From positions 5,306,329-5,370,328 of the forward strand of contig OZ024794.1 of NCBI GenBank assembly GCA_964017045.1: a DNA stretch of 64,000 bases, read 5' to 3'. Below the pieces are notes generated by a model. That model worked only from the letters and a program-made list of their open reading frames with translations, did not search any database and had not been told where the DNA came from. Positions within the stretch are counted from its first letter, which is position 1; every line of letters begins with the position of its first letter. Shown here piece after piece: positions 1 through 14,272 of the stretch. The stretch is from Omphiscola glabra (lineage: Eukaryota > Mollusca > Gastropoda > Lymnaeidae). The position numbers and the translations under genes were made by a program.

Positions 1-187
1 ACACATTTCGAGTTTTAAATGTTATGTGAACACTCTCTTTATTATTTATATACATATAAAAAATAATTGTGTCAACTTAGCAGAAGAGTAGAGCTATGAG
101 CGTAGATTAATTTTTGTTTGACTTCCTAAAAATTATGTTATGTCATAGAATGAGATAAAACTAAATTAATCTTGCAGACATCTGTCA

Positions 188-1062
188 CACATCAGCTCAG
201 CCAGTATCTACCTGCACACACCAGCTCAGCCAAAATATACTTGCACACACCAGCTCAGCCATTATATACTTGCACACACCAGTACAGCCATTAAATACTT
301 GCACACACCAGCTCAGCCATTATATACTTGCACAGACGAGTACAGCCATTATATACTTGCACACCAGTACAGCCATTATATACTTGCACACACCAATACA
401 TCCATTATATACTTGCACACACTAGAACAGCCATTATATACTTGCACACACCAGCTCAGCCATTATATACGTGCACACAACAGTACAGCCATTATATACT
501 TGCACACACCAGCTCAGCCATTATATACTTGCACACACCAGTACAGCCATTATATACTTTCACACACCAGTACAGCCATTATATACTTGCACATACCAGT
601 ACAGCCATTATATACTTGCACACACCAGTACAGCCATTATATACTTGCACACAACAGTACAGCCATTATATACTTGCACACACCAGCTCATCCATTATAT
701 TCTTGTACACACCAGCTCAGCCATATACTTGCACACACCAGATCAGCCATTATATACTTGCACACACCAGCTCGGCCATTATATGCTTGCACAAACCAGC
801 TCAGCCATTATATGCTTGCACACAACAGTACAGCCATTATATACTTGCACACACCAGTACAGCCATTAAATACTTGCACACACCAGCTCAGCCATTATAT
901 ACTTGCACACACCAGTACAGCCATTATATACTTGCACACATCAGCTCAGCCATTATATACTTGCACACACCAGTACAGCCATTATATACTTGCACACACC
1001 AGCTCAGCCATTATATACTTGCACACACCAGTACAGTCATTATATACTTGCACACAGCAGCT
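188..1062. repeat. 29-bp minisatellite (CAGCTCAGCCATTATATACTTGCACACAC type)
   Basis: About 30 copies with two main variants (CAGCTC and CAGTAC). Because 29 is not a multiple of 3, each open frame repeats every 87 bases; the apparent His/Tyr/Thr-rich proteins are artefacts of this. Copied again at about 2620-3494. Confidence 0.95.
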
Positions 1063-1215
1063 ACTGTCACTATAAAACAGTATTCATAAATCCTCCAACA
1101 CAGTATATTGTATGTCTGCCCTCATTGTTTGGGTTTCCATACTGCCTACCTAGACACAGTTCTACATTGCCCAGCTAGACCATTTATTTGAAATGAGAAG
1201 GTCTGAGATCCCTCG

Positions 1216-1585
1216 TACTGTCTAATTTGAAAAGTATGCAATACATTGGTAAGTGTATGAAAGTAATGGGTAAACACTGCTAATTTCATCAGTATGTAAT
1301 TCATTTGCTATGTGTATGGAAGTAATGGCAGCTAATTTCATCAGTATGCAATATATTGGTATGTGTATGGAAGTATTGGCAGCGAATTTCATCAGTATGT
1401 AATATATTTGCTATGTATGGAAGGAATGGCAGCGAATTTCACCAGTATGCAATATATTGTTATGTGCATGGAAGTAATGGAAGCTAATGTTATCATTATG
1501 CAATATATTGGTATGTGTATGGAAGTAATGACAGCTAATTTCATCATTATGAAATATATTGGTATGTGTATGGATGTAGTGGGTA
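1216..1585. repeat. About 51-bp imperfect minisatellite
   Basis: About seven copies of a unit with GTATGCAATATATTGGTATG, at a spacing of 50-52 bases. Copied again at about 3648-4017. Confidence 0.85.
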
Positions 1586-2432
1586 AACACTGGACCTCGA
1601 CTGAAATGCAAAGTATGGTTTCAATGCTCTTTACAATAATTCTACTGAAATGCTAGAATAGGCTCTCATTTCTACTTTAACATCAGCATTTAAACAACAT
1701 AAAATAATGCTTCTGAAAAGTTTAAACCGCTCTGTGCAGAAGATAACGTGAGACAAATTAGTGGGAAATATCACCCTGTAAAATTGCAAAGTCTTGGGTA
1801 AAATTCCATAAAATTGTTGTTGGCCTGGTGACCTTGACCTTGGTGAACTTTATTTCGGACGTCAATCCAAAACAAATGAGAATTCCAAGACAAAAATTAT
1901 TAATTCTCAGTCAAACAATATTTTTTGTTTTTTGAAGTCATTCAGTGTGAGTTCTTAACTTCCACTACTCCCAGAATTCAGTTGCCTGCAAAACAACTTC
2001 CATGGATGACATCACGAGTAAACGCCCTCGTTTTAACACCTTAACATTATAACGATCGCACACTTTAGACCTGCGCCCCCCCCCCCCTGACACTCTGATG
2101 CATTACTATCTTACCTCCATGACAAGTGGCGCCATCTGTCATTTATCAACGATCTATATTCTCCTCCAGGTAAATCATCCCCGCAAGAATTTTCAATTCC
2201 CGAACACATGCAGTAAACATTTCTATTGCCGCTGCACTCTATTAGTACCGTGACACAAGCCGCTGAACTCTATTAGCACCGTGACACTTACCGCTGCACT
2301 CTGTTAGTAACTTGACACTAACCACTGCACTCTATTTGTACTGTGACACTAACCACTGCACTCTGTTAATACCGTGACACTAGCAGCTGCACTCTGTTAG
2401 TATTGTGGCACTAACCGCTGCCCTCTATTAGT

Positions 2433-4864
2433 ACACATTTCGAGTTTTAAATGTTATGTGAACACTCTCTTTATTATTTATATACATATAAAAAATAATT
2501 GTGTCAACTTAGCAGAAGAGTAGAGCTATGAGCGTAGATTAATTTTTGTTTGACTTCCTAAAAATTATGTTATGTCATAGAATGAGATAAAACTAAATTA
2601 ATCTTGCAGACATCTGTCACACATCAGCTCAGCCAGTATCTACCTGCACACACCAGCTCAGCCAAAATATACTTGCACACACCAGCTCAGCCATTATATA
2701 CTTGCACACACCAGTACAGCCATTAAATACTTGCACACACCAGCTCAGCCATTATATACTTGCACAGACGAGTACAGCCATTATATACTTGCACACCAGT
2801 ACAGCCATTATATACTTGCACACACCAATACATCCATTATATACTTGCACACACTAGAACAGCCATTATATACTTGCACACACCAGCTCAGCCATTATAT
2901 ACGTGCACACAACAGTACAGCCATTATATACTTGCACACACCAGCTCAGCCATTATATACTTGCACACACCAGTACAGCCATTATATACTTTCACACACC
3001 AGTACAGCCATTATATACTTGCACATACCAGTACAGCCATTATATACTTGCACACACCAGTACAGCCATTATATACTTGCACACAACAGTACAGCCATTA
3101 TATACTTGCACACACCAGCTCATCCATTATATTCTTGTACACACCAGCTCAGCCATATACTTGCACACACCAGATCAGCCATTATATACTTGCACACACC
3201 AGCTCGGCCATTATATGCTTGCACAAACCAGCTCAGCCATTATATGCTTGCACACAACAGTACAGCCATTATATACTTGCACACACCAGTACAGCCATTA
3301 AATACTTGCACACACCAGCTCAGCCATTATATACTTGCACACACCAGTACAGCCATTATATACTTGCACACATCAGCTCAGCCATTATATACTTGCACAC
3401 ACCAGTACAGCCATTATATACTTGCACACACCAGCTCAGCCATTATATACTTGCACACACCAGTACAGTCATTATATACTTGCACACAGCAGCTACTGTC
3501 ACTATAAAACAGTATTCATAAATCCTCCAACACAGTATATTGTATGTCTGCCCTCATTGTTTGGGTTTCCATACTGCCTACCTAGACACAGTTCTACATT
3601 GCCCAGCTAGACCATTTATTTGAAATGAGAAGGTCTGAGATCCCTCGTACTGTCTAATTTGAAAAGTATGCAATACATTGGTAAGTGTATGAAAGTAATG
3701 GGTAAACACTGCTAATTTCATCAGTATGTAATTCATTTGCTATGTGTATGGAAGTAATGGCAGCTAATTTCATCAGTATGCAATATATTGGTATGTGTAT
3801 GGAAGTATTGGCAGCGAATTTCATCAGTATGTAATATATTTGCTATGTATGGAAGGAATGGCAGCGAATTTCACCAGTATGCAATATATTGTTATGTGCA
3901 TGGAAGTAATGGAAGCTAATGTTATCATTATGCAATATATTGGTATGTGTATGGAAGTAATGACAGCTAATTTCATCATTATGAAATATATTGGTATGTG
4001 TATGGATGTAGTGGGTAAACACTGGACCTCGACTGAAATGCAAAGTATGGTTTCAATGCTCTTTACAATAATTCTACTGAAATGCTAGAATAGGCTCTCA
4101 TTTCTACTTTAACATCAGCATTTAAACAACATAAAATAATGCTTCTGAAAAGTTTAAACCGCTCTGTGCAGAAGATAACGTGAGACAAATTAGTGGGAAA
4201 TATCACCCTGTAAAATTGCAAAGTCTTGGGTAAAATTCCATAAAATTGTTGTTGGCCTGGTGACCTTGACCTTGGTGAACTTTATTTCGGACGTCAATCC
4301 AAAACAAATGAGAATTCCAAGACAAAAATTATTAATTCTCAGTCAAACAATATTTTTTGTTTTTTGAAGTCATTCAGTGTGAGTTCTTAACTTCCACTAC
4401 TCCCAGAATTCAGTTGCCTGCAAAACAACTTCCATGGATGACATCACGAGTAAACGCCCTCGTTTTAACACCTTAACATTATAACGATCGCACACTTTAG
4501 ACCTGCGCCCCCCCCCCCCTGACACTCTGATGCATTACTATCTTACCTCCATGACAAGTGGCGCCATCTGTCATTTATCAACGATCTATATTCTCCTCCA
4601 GGTAAATCATCCCCGCAAGAATTTTCAATTCCCGAACACATGCAGTAAACATTTCTATTGCCGCTGCACTCTATTAGTACCGTGACACAAGCCGCTGAAC
4701 TCTATTAGCACCGTGACACTTACCGCTGCACTCTGTTAGTAACTTGACACTAACCACTGCACTCTATTTGTACTGTGACACTAACCACTGCACTCTGTTA
4801 ATACCGTGACACTAGCAGCTGCACTCTGTTAGTATTGTGGCACTAACCGCTGCCCTCTATTAGT
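2433..4864. repeat. Second copy of the 2,432-bp tandem duplication
   Basis: Repeats 1-2432 without any difference I could find. The copies diverge after CTCTATTAGTAC: the first copy jumps back to the unit start, the second runs on into the 31-bp array. The junction therefore lies in a repeated motif. Confidence 0.95.
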
Positions 4865-5095
4865 ACAGTGACACTAGCCACTGCACACTATTAGTACCGT
4901 GACACTAGCAGCTGCACACTATAAGTACCGTGACACTAGCCGCGGTACTCCATTAGTACCTTGACACTAGTCGCTGCACTCTATTAGTACCGAGACACGA
5001 GCCGCTGCACTCTGTTAGTACCGTGACACTAACCTCTGCACTCTATTAGTACCGTGATACTGCTAGTCTACGCACTCTGTTAGTACCGTGACACG
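4657..5095. repeat. 31-bp minisatellite (GCTGCACTCTATTAGTACCG type)
   Basis: About 14 imperfect copies containing CTGCACTCTATTAGTACCGT and GACACTAGCC. A shorter stretch of the same unit ends the first duplicated copy at about 2225-2432. Confidence 0.9.
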
Positions 5096-5388
5096 CTTAT
5101 GGACTCCAGCCCCAAATACAGACTTTAGTCCCAATGGAACAAAGTTCAACTATTTGGTTTCATGGAATTAAAAAAAAGAACTATGACTATCATAACTAAC
5201 GTGATACAATGATAATATAGTGCACAGTATTTGACATAAGTCCACTCCATAAGAAAAACTAGTGACTAGATTGTTAATCTCAAGACAATAAGGGAAGGGG
5301 TATACAGCTCGTCATAACATCGTGGCGGCGAAACGTAGTCGGCAAAAAAATAATTTCTTATGCACATGGAAAGATAATAAATACCTGC

Positions 5389-7770
5389 GTACACTATGTG
5401 AAGTTCAAAAGTGATGATCTGTACACTATGTGAAGTTCAAAGGTGATGATCTGTACACTATGTGAAGTTCAAAGGTGATGATCTGTACACTATGTGAAGT
5501 TCAAAGGTGATGATCTGTACACTATGTGAAGTTCAAAGGTGATGATCTGTACACTATGTGAAGTTCAAAAGTGATGATCTGTACACTATGTGAAGTTCAA
5601 AGGTGATGATCTGTACACTATGTGAAGTTCAAAGGTGATGATATGTACACTATGTGAAGTTCAAAGGTGATGATATGTACACTATGTGAAGTTCAAAGGT
5701 GATGATCTGTACACTATGTGAAGTTTAAAGGTGATGATCTGTACACTATGTGAGGTTCAAAAGTGATGATCTGTACACTATGTGAAGTTCAAAGGTGATG
5801 ATCTGTACACTATGTGAAGTTCAAAGGTGATGATCTGTACACTATGTGAAGTTCAAAGGTGATGATCTGTACACTATGTGAAGTTCAAAGGTGATGATCT
5901 GTACACTATGTGAAGTTCAAAAGTGATGATCTGTACACTATGTGAAGTTCAAAGGTGATGATCTGTACACTATGTGAAGTTCAAAGGTGATGATATGTAC
6001 ACTATGTGAAGTTCAAAGGTGATGATATGTACACTATGTGAAGTTCAAAGGTGATGATCTGTACACTATGTGAAGTTTAAAGGTGATGATCTGTACACTA
6101 TGTGAGGTTCAAAAGTGATGATCTGTACACTATGTGAAGTTCAAAGGTGATGATCTGTACACTATGTGAAGTTCAAAGGTGATGATCTGTACACTATGTG
6201 AAGTTTAAAGGTGATGATCTGTACACTATGTGAAGTTCAAAAGTGATGATCTGTACACTGTGTTAAGTTCAAAGGTGATGATCTGTACAGTATGTGAAGT
6301 TCAAAGGTGAGGATCTGTACACTATGTGAAGTTCAAAGGTAATGATCTGTACACTATGTGAAGTTCAAAGGTGATGATATGAACACTCTGTGAAGTTTAA
6401 AAGTGATGATATCTACATTATGTGAAGTTCAAAGGTGATGATCTGTACACTATGTGAGGTTCAAAGGTGATGATATGTACACTATGTGAAGTTCAAAGGT
6501 GATGATCTGTACACTATGTGAAGTTTAAAGGTGATGATCTGTACACTATGAGAAGTTCAAAGGTGATGATCTGTACACTATGTGAAGTTCAAAGGTGATG
6601 ATATGTACACTATGTGAAGTTCAAAGGTGATGATCTGTACACTATGTGAAGTTCAAAGGTGATGATCTGTACACTATGTGAAGTTCAAAAGTGATGATCT
6701 GTACACTATGTGAAGTTCAAAGGTGATGATCTGTACACTATGTGAAGTTCAAAGGTGATGATATGTACACTATGTGAAGTTCAAAGGTGATGATATGTAC
6801 ACTATGTGAAGTTCAAAGGTGATGATCTGTACACTATGTGAAGTTTAAAGGTGATGATCTGTACACTATGTGAGGTTCAAAAGTGATGATCTGTACACTA
6901 TGTGAAGTTCAAAGGTGATGATCTGTACACTATGTGAAGTTCAAAGGTGATGATCTGTACACTATGTGAAGTTCAAAGGTGATGATCTGTACACTATGTG
7001 AAGTTCAAAGGTGATGATCTGTACACTATGTGAAGTTCAAAAGTGATGATCTGTACACTATGTGAAGTTCAAAGGTGATGATCTGTACACTATGTGAAGT
7101 TCAAAGGTGATGATATGTACACTATGTGAAGTTCAAAGGTGATGATATGTACACTATGTGAAGTTCAAAGGTGATGATCTGTACACTATGTGAAGTTTAA
7201 AGGTGATGATCTGTACACTATGTGAGGTTCAAAAGTGATGATCTGTACACTATGTGAAGTTCAAAGGTGATGATCTGTACACTATGTGAAGTTCAAAGGT
7301 GATGATCTGTACACTATGTGAAGTTTAAAGGTGATGATCTGTACACTATGTGAAGTTCAAAAGTGATGATCTGTACACTGTGTTAAGTTCAAAGGTGATG
7401 ATCTGTACAGTATGTGAAGTTCAAAGGTGAGGATCTGTACACTATGTGAAGTTCAAAGGTAATGATCTGTACACTATGTGAAGTTCAAAGGTGATGATAT
7501 GAACACTCTGTGAAGTTTAAAAGTGATGATATCTACATTATGTGAAGTTCAAAGGTGATGATCTGTACACTATGTGAGGTTCAAAGGTGATGATATGTAC
7601 ACTATGTGAAGTTCAAAGGTGATGATCTGTACACTATGTGAAGTTTAAAGGTGATGATCTGTACACTATGAGAAGTTCAAAGGTGATGATCTGTACACTA
7701 TGTGAAGTTCAAAGGTGATGATATGTACACTATGTGAAGTTCAAAGGTGATGATCTGTACACTTTGTGAC
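5389..7770. repeat. 32-bp satellite with 1,120-bp higher-order repeat
   Basis: About 74 copies of a 32-bp unit containing GTACACTATGTGAAGTTCAA. Rare variants (GTGTTAAG, CAGTATG, GAACACTCTG, ATCTACATTATG) recur at exactly +1120, that is 35 units, for example 6241 and 7361, or 6361 and 7481. A smaller 352-bp (11-unit) block is repeated inside. No gene is seen. Confidence 0.95.
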
Positions 7771-7854
7771 GCTGGATTATTAAACTGATCCGAAATAATT
7801 CATTTTGTAATAGATTTGAACGGAATCAGCATTTTGAATCAACCAAAAGAATCT

Positions 7855-10800
7855 TATGTAAACATACGAATAACCAATGTAACCATACGAATAACCAATG
7901 TAACCATACGAATAACTAATGTAACAATATGAATAACCAATGTAACCATACGAATAACCAATGTAACCATACGAATAACCAATGTAACCAGACAAATAAC
8001 CAATGTAACCATACGAATAACCAATGTAACCAGACAAATAACCAATGTAACAAGACGAATAACCAATGTAACCATACAAATAACCAATGTAACCATACGA
8101 ATAACCAATGTAACCAGACGAATATCTAATGTAACCATACGAATAACCAATGTAACCTTACGAATAACCAATGTAACCATACAAATAACCAATGTAACCA
8201 TACGAAAAACCAATGTAACCAGATGAATAACCAATGTAACCATACGAATAACCAATGTAACCAGACGAATAATCAATGTTACCAGACGAATAACCAATGT
8301 AACCATACGAATAACCAATGTGACCATACGAATAACGAATGTAACCAGACGAATAACCAATGTAACCATACGAATAACCAATGTAACCAGACGAATAACC
8401 AATGTAACCAGGCGAATAACCAATGTAACCAGACGAATAGCCAATGTAACCAGACAAAAAACCAATGTAACCAGACCAGTAGCCAATGTAACCAGACAAA
8501 TAGCCAATGTAACCAGACAAATAGCCAATGTAACCAGACAAATAGTCAATGTAACCAGACAAATAGCAATGTAACCAGACAAATAGCCAATGTAACCAGA
8601 CAAATAGCCAATGTAACCAGACAAATAGCCAATGTAACCAGACAAAAAGACAATGTAACCAGACAAATAGCCAATCTAACCATTCGAATAACCAATGTAA
8701 CCATACGAATAACCAATGTAACCAGACGAATAACCAATGTAACCAGACGAATAACCAATGTAACCAGACGAATAACCAATGTTACCAGACGAAAAGCCAA
8801 TGTAACCAGACGAATAGCCAATGTAACCAGACAAATAGCCAATGTAACCAGACAAGTAGTCATTGCAACCAGACAAATAGCCAATGTAACCAGGCGAATA
8901 GCCAATGTAACCAGACAAATAGCCAATGTAACCAGACAAATAGCAAATGTAATCAGACAAATAGCCAATGTAACAAGACAAATAACCAATGTATCCAGAC
9001 AAATAGCCAATGTAACCAGACGAATAGCCAAGGTAACCAGACAAATAGCCAATGTAACCAGACAAATAGCCAATGTAACCAGACAAATAGCCAATGTAAC
9101 CTGACAAATAGTTAATGTAACCAGACAAATAGCCAATGTAACCAGGCGAATAGTTAATGTAACCAGACAAATAGCCAATGTAACCAGACAAATAGCCAAT
9201 GTAACCAGGCGAATAGCCAATGTAACCAGACAAATAGCCAATGTAACCTGACAAATAGTTAATGTAACCAGACAAATAGCCAATGTAACCAGACAAATAG
9301 CCAATGTAACCAGACAAATAGCCAATGTAACCAGACAAATAGCCAATGTAACCAGACAAATAGCCAATGTAACCAGACAAATAGCCAATGTAACCAGACA
9401 AATAGTCAATGTAACCAGACAAATAGTCAATGTAACCAGACAAATAGCCAATGTAACCAGACAAATAGTCAATGTTACCAGACAAATAGCAATGTAACCA
9501 GACAAATAGCCAATGTAACCAGACAAATAGCCAATGTAACCAGACAAATAGCCAATGTAACCAGACAAATAACCAATGTAACCAGACAAATAGCCAATGT
9601 AACCAGACGAATAGCCAAGGTAGCCAGACAAATAGCCAATGTAATCAGACAAATAGCCAATGTAACCAGACAAATAGCCAATGTAACCAGACAAATAGTC
9701 AATGTAACCAGACAAATAGCAATGTAACCAGACAAATAGCCAATGTAACCAGACAAATAGCCAATGTAACCAGACAAATAGCCAATGTAACCAGACAAAA
9801 AGACAATGTAACCAGACAAATAGCCAATCTAACCATTCGAATAACCAATGTAACCAGACGAATAACCAATGTAACCAGACGAATAACCAATGTTACCAGA
9901 CGAAAAGCCAATGTAACCAGAAGAATAGCCAATGTAACCAGACAAATAGCCAATGTAACCAGACAAGTAGTCATTGCAACCAGACAAATAGCCAATGTAA
10001 CCAGCCAAATAGCCAATGTAACCAGACAAATAGCCAATGAAACCAGACAAATAGTCAATGTAACCAGACAAATAGCCAATGTAACCAGACAAATAGTTAA
10101 TGTAACCAGACAAATAGCCAATGTAACCAGGCGAATAGCCAATGTAACCAGACAAATAGCCAATGTAACCAGACAAATAGCAAATGTAACCAGACAAATA
10201 GCCAATGTAACCAGAAAAATAGCCAATGTAATCAGACAAATAGCCAATGTAACAAGACAAATAACCAATGTATCCAGACAAATAGCCAATGTAACCAGAC
10301 GAATAGCCAAGGTAACCAGACAAATATCCAATGTAACCAGACAAATAGCCAATGTAACCAGACAAATAGCCAATGTAACCTGACAAATAGTTAATGTAAC
10401 CAGACAAATAGCCAATGTAACCAGACGAATAGCCAATGTAACCAGACCAATAGCCAATGTAACCAGACAAATAGCCAATGTTACCCGGCGAATAGCCAAT
10501 GTAACCAGACAAATAGCCAATGTAACCAGACAAATAGCCAATGTAACCAGACAAATAGTCAATGTAACCAGACAAATAGCCAATGTAACCAGACAAATAG
10601 TTAATGTAACCATACAAATAGCGAATGTAACCAGGCGAATAGCCAATGTAACCAGACAAATAGCCAATGTAATCAGACAAATAGCCAATGTAACCAGACA
10701 AATAACCAATGTAACCAGACAAATAGCCAATGTAACCAGACGAATAGCCAAAGTAGCCAGACAAATAGCCAATGTAATCAGACAAATAGCCAATGTAACA

Positions 10801-13135
10801 AGACAAATAGCCAATGTAATCAAACAAATAGCCAATGTAACCAGGCGAATAGCCAATGTAACCAGGCGAATAGCCAATGTAACCAGACAAATAGCCAAAG
10901 TAACCTGACAAATAGTTAATGTAACCAGACAAATAGCCAATGTAACCAGACAAATAGCCAATGTAACCAGACAAATAGCCAATGTAACCAGACAAATAGC
11001 CAATGTAACCAGACAAATAGCCAATTTAACCAGACAAATAGCCAATGTAACCAGACAAATAGTCAATGTAACCAGACAAATAGCCAATGTAACCAGACAA
11101 ATAGTCAATGTAACCAGACAAATAGCAATGTAACCAGACAAATAGCCAATGTAACCAGACAAATAGCCAATGTAACCAGACAAATAGCCAATGTAACCAG
11201 ACAAATAACCAATGTAACAAGACAAATAGCCAATGTAACCAGACGAATAGCCAAGGTAGCCAGACAAATAGCCAATGTAATCAGACAAATAGCCAATAAA
11301 ACCAGACAAATAGCCAATGTAACCAGACAAATAGCCAATGTAACCAGACAAATAGCCAATGTAACCAGACAAATAGCCAATGTAACCAGACAAATAGTAA
11401 ATGTAACCAGACAAATAGCAATGTAACCAGACAAATAGCCAATGTAACCAGACAAATAGCCAATGTAACCAGACAAATAGCCAATGTAACCAGACAAAAA
11501 GACAATGTAACCAGACAAATAGCCAATCTAACCATTCGAATAACCAATGTAACCAGACGAATAACCAATGTAACCAGACGAATAACCAATGTTACCAGAC
11601 GAAAAGCCAATGTAACCACACGAATAGCCAATGTAACCAGACAAATAGCCAATGTAACCAGACAAGTAGTCATTGCAACCAGACAAATAGCCAATGTAAC
11701 CAGACAAATAGCCAATGTAACCAGACAAATAGCCAATGTAACCAGGCGAATAGCCAATGTAACCAGACAAATAGCCAATGTAACCAGACAAATAGCCAAT
11801 GTAACCAGACAAATAGTCAATGTAATCAGACAAATAGCCAATGTAACCAGACAAATAGTTAATGTAACCAGACAAATAGCGAATGTAACCAGGCGAATAG
11901 CCAATGTAACCAGACAAATAGCCAATGTAATCAAACAAATAGCCAATGTAACAAGACAAATAACCAATGTATCCAGACAAATAGCCAATGTAACCAGACG
12001 AATAGCCAAGGTAACCAGACAAATAGCCAATGTAACCAGACAAATCGCCAATGTAACCAGACAAATAGCCAATGTAACCTGACAAATAGTTAATGTAACC
12101 AGACAAATAGCCAATGTAACCAGGCGAATAGCCAATGTAACCAGACAAATAGCCAATGTAACCAGACAAATAGCCAATGTAACCAGGCGAATAGCCAATG
12201 TAACCAGACAAATAGCCAATGTAACCAGACAAATAGCCAATGTAACCAGACAAATAGTCAATGTAACCAGACAAATAGCCAATGTAACCAGACAAATAAC
12301 CAATGTAACCAGACAAATAGCCAATGTAACCAGACAAATAGCCAATGTAACCAGACAAATAGCCAATGTAACCAGACAAATAGTAAATGTAACCAGACAA
12401 ATAGCAATGTAACCAGACAAATAGCCAATGTAACCAGACAAATAGCCAATGTAACCAGACAAATAGCCAATGTAACCAGACAAAAAGACAATGTAACCAG
12501 ACAAATAGCCAATCTAACCATTCGAATAACCAATGTAACCAGACGAATAACCAATGTAACCAGACGAATAACCAATGTTACCAGACGAAAAGCCAATGTA
12601 ACCAGACGAATAGCCAATGTAACCAGACAAATAGCCAATGTAACCAGACAAGTAGTCATTGCAACCAGACAAATAGCCAATGTAACCAGACAAATAGCCA
12701 ATGTAACCAGACAAATAGCCAATGTAACCAGACAAATAGCCAATGTAACCAGACAAATAGCCAATGTAACCAGACAAATAGCCAATGTAACCAGACAAAT
12801 AGTCAATGTAACCAGACAAATAGCCAATGTAACCAGACAAATAGTCAATGTAACCAGACAAATAGCAATGTAACCAGACAAATAGCCAATGTAACCAGAC
12901 AAATAGCCAATGTAACCAGACAAATAGCCAATGTAACCAGACAAATAACCAATGTAACCAGACAAATAGCCAATGTAACCAGACGAATAGCCAAGGTAGC
13001 CAGACAAATAGCCAATGTAATCAAACAAATAGCCAATGTAACCAGGCGAATAGCCAATGTTAGCAGACAAATAACCAATGTAACCAGACAAATAGCCAAT
13101 GTAACCAGACAAATAGCTGTTGTAACCAGACAAAA
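7855..13135. repeat. 21-bp satellite (ACAAATAGCCAATGTAACCAG type), 5.3 kb
   Basis: About 250 copies of a 21-bp unit, with a diverged left part (ACGAATAACCAATGTAACCAT). Since 21 is seven codons, several frames on both strands stay open for hundreds of residues (NVTRQIA on plus; SGYIGYL and LVTLAIC on minus). Occasional 20-bp units (AATAGCAATG, for example about 8565, 9489, 9718, 12404) shift frame. A long variant block with AAAAAGACAATG then CATTCGAATAACC recurs at about 8645, 9798, 11486 and 12483, showing higher-order copying. Confidence 0.95.
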
Positions 13136-13383
13136 AGCCATTCTATAAGTTTAATGTTGCAGCTCTTGAGTAGTTAACAGCTGTAAAATTACTTTTAAAA
13201 AATCATGATGTAAAGAACTGCACTAAGTCATGTTGTTTGCATTATTTAAAATTATAAACCCAGGATAGTCAATAAGGAACACCCTGGCACATAAAGATAC
13301 AAACTCAGGAACATCCAGAAATAAACCCTAACACATCAAGGAATAAGCACATGTACACGAAGGAATAAACCAAGAAAAAAGCA
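13136..13383. other. AT-rich spacer, nothing recognised
   Basis: Unique AT-rich sequence between two arrays with irregular AATAAACCC-like words toward its right end. No coding signal was seen. Confidence 0.5.
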
Positions 13384-13555
13384 CCTTAACATCCTGAAAT
13401 AAACCCAGGGAACATCTAGCATTAAACCCAGGGAACATCTAGCAATAAACCCAGGGGACATCTAGCAATAAACCCAGGGAACATCTAGCAATAAACCCAG
13501 GGAACATCTAGCAATAAACCCAGGGAACATTTAGCAATAAATCCAGGAACATTTA
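13384..13555. repeat. 23-bp minisatellite (GGGAACATCTAGCAATAAACCCA)
   Basis: About seven copies, decaying at both ends. Confidence 0.9.
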
Positions 13556-13704
13556 GAAAATAAGGGACTACGATGTCTCATATAGCATTTACCCCAGGGA
13601 AGTCAAGAATTTAATTTAAAAAAAGGGGGGGGGGCAATATTCTACATGAAATTATTAGTAAATAAAGTTCACTTTGATCATTATCTTCTCATTTAGATGT
13701 TTTG

Positions 13705-14272
13705 TTTTGCTTAACCAAACATTACCATAGAGTTGTACTTTTGTATAACCCAACATTACCATAGAGTTGTACTTTTGTATAATCCAACATTACCATAGAC
13801 TTGTACTTTAGTTTAACCAGACATTACAACAGAGCTCTACTTCTGTTAAACCAAACATTACAATAGAGCTGTAATTTAGTTTAACCAAACATTACCACAG
13901 AGCTGTATCCCTGTTTAACCAAACATTACCACAGAGCTGTATCCCTGTTTAACCAAATATTACCACAGAGCTGTATCCCTGTTTAACCAAACATTACCAC
14001 AGAGCTGTATCCCTGTTTAACCAAACATTACCACAGAGCTGTATCCCTGTTTAACCAAACATTACCACAGAGCTGTATCCCTGTTTAACCAAACATTACC
14101 ACAGAGCTGTATCCCTGTTTAACCAAACATTACCACAGAGCTGTATCCCTGTTTAACCAAACATTACCACAGAGCTGTATCCCTGTTTAACCAAACATTA
14201 CCACAGAGCTGTATCCCTGTTTAACCAAACATTAACACAGAGCTGTATCCCTGTTTAACCAAACATCTGCAG
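13705..14272. repeat. 34-bp minisatellite (TTAACCAAACATTACCACAG type)
   Basis: About 16 copies. The right-hand ten are nearly identical, with AGAGCTGTATCCCTG; the left-hand copies are diverged, which suggests expansion from one side. Confidence 0.93.

Larger units (their letters stand above)
1..2432. repeat. First copy of a 2,432-bp direct tandem duplication
   Basis: Every base I compared in 1-2432 recurs at +2432, including a 12-C run at about 2076 and 4508. The copy includes a 29-bp array (about 188-1062), a roughly 51-bp array (about 1216-1585), unique sequence and the start of a 31-bp array. The window begins exactly at the left boundary, so there may be more copies to the left. It is either a very recent duplication or an assembly duplication. 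Confidence 0.95.

Noticed and set aside
299..1089. Overlapping 250-residue His/Tyr/Thr-rich reading frames (also at 2731-3521)
   Set aside because: They are the translation of the 29-bp array in different frames; no start context, splice sites or family.
8546..12504. Minus-strand frames of up to 571 residues (SGYIGYL / LVTLAIC) and plus-strand NVTRQIA frames
   Set aside because: The 21-bp unit has no stop in several frames, and 20-bp units switch frames with no sign of coding constraint. Kept as a finding only.
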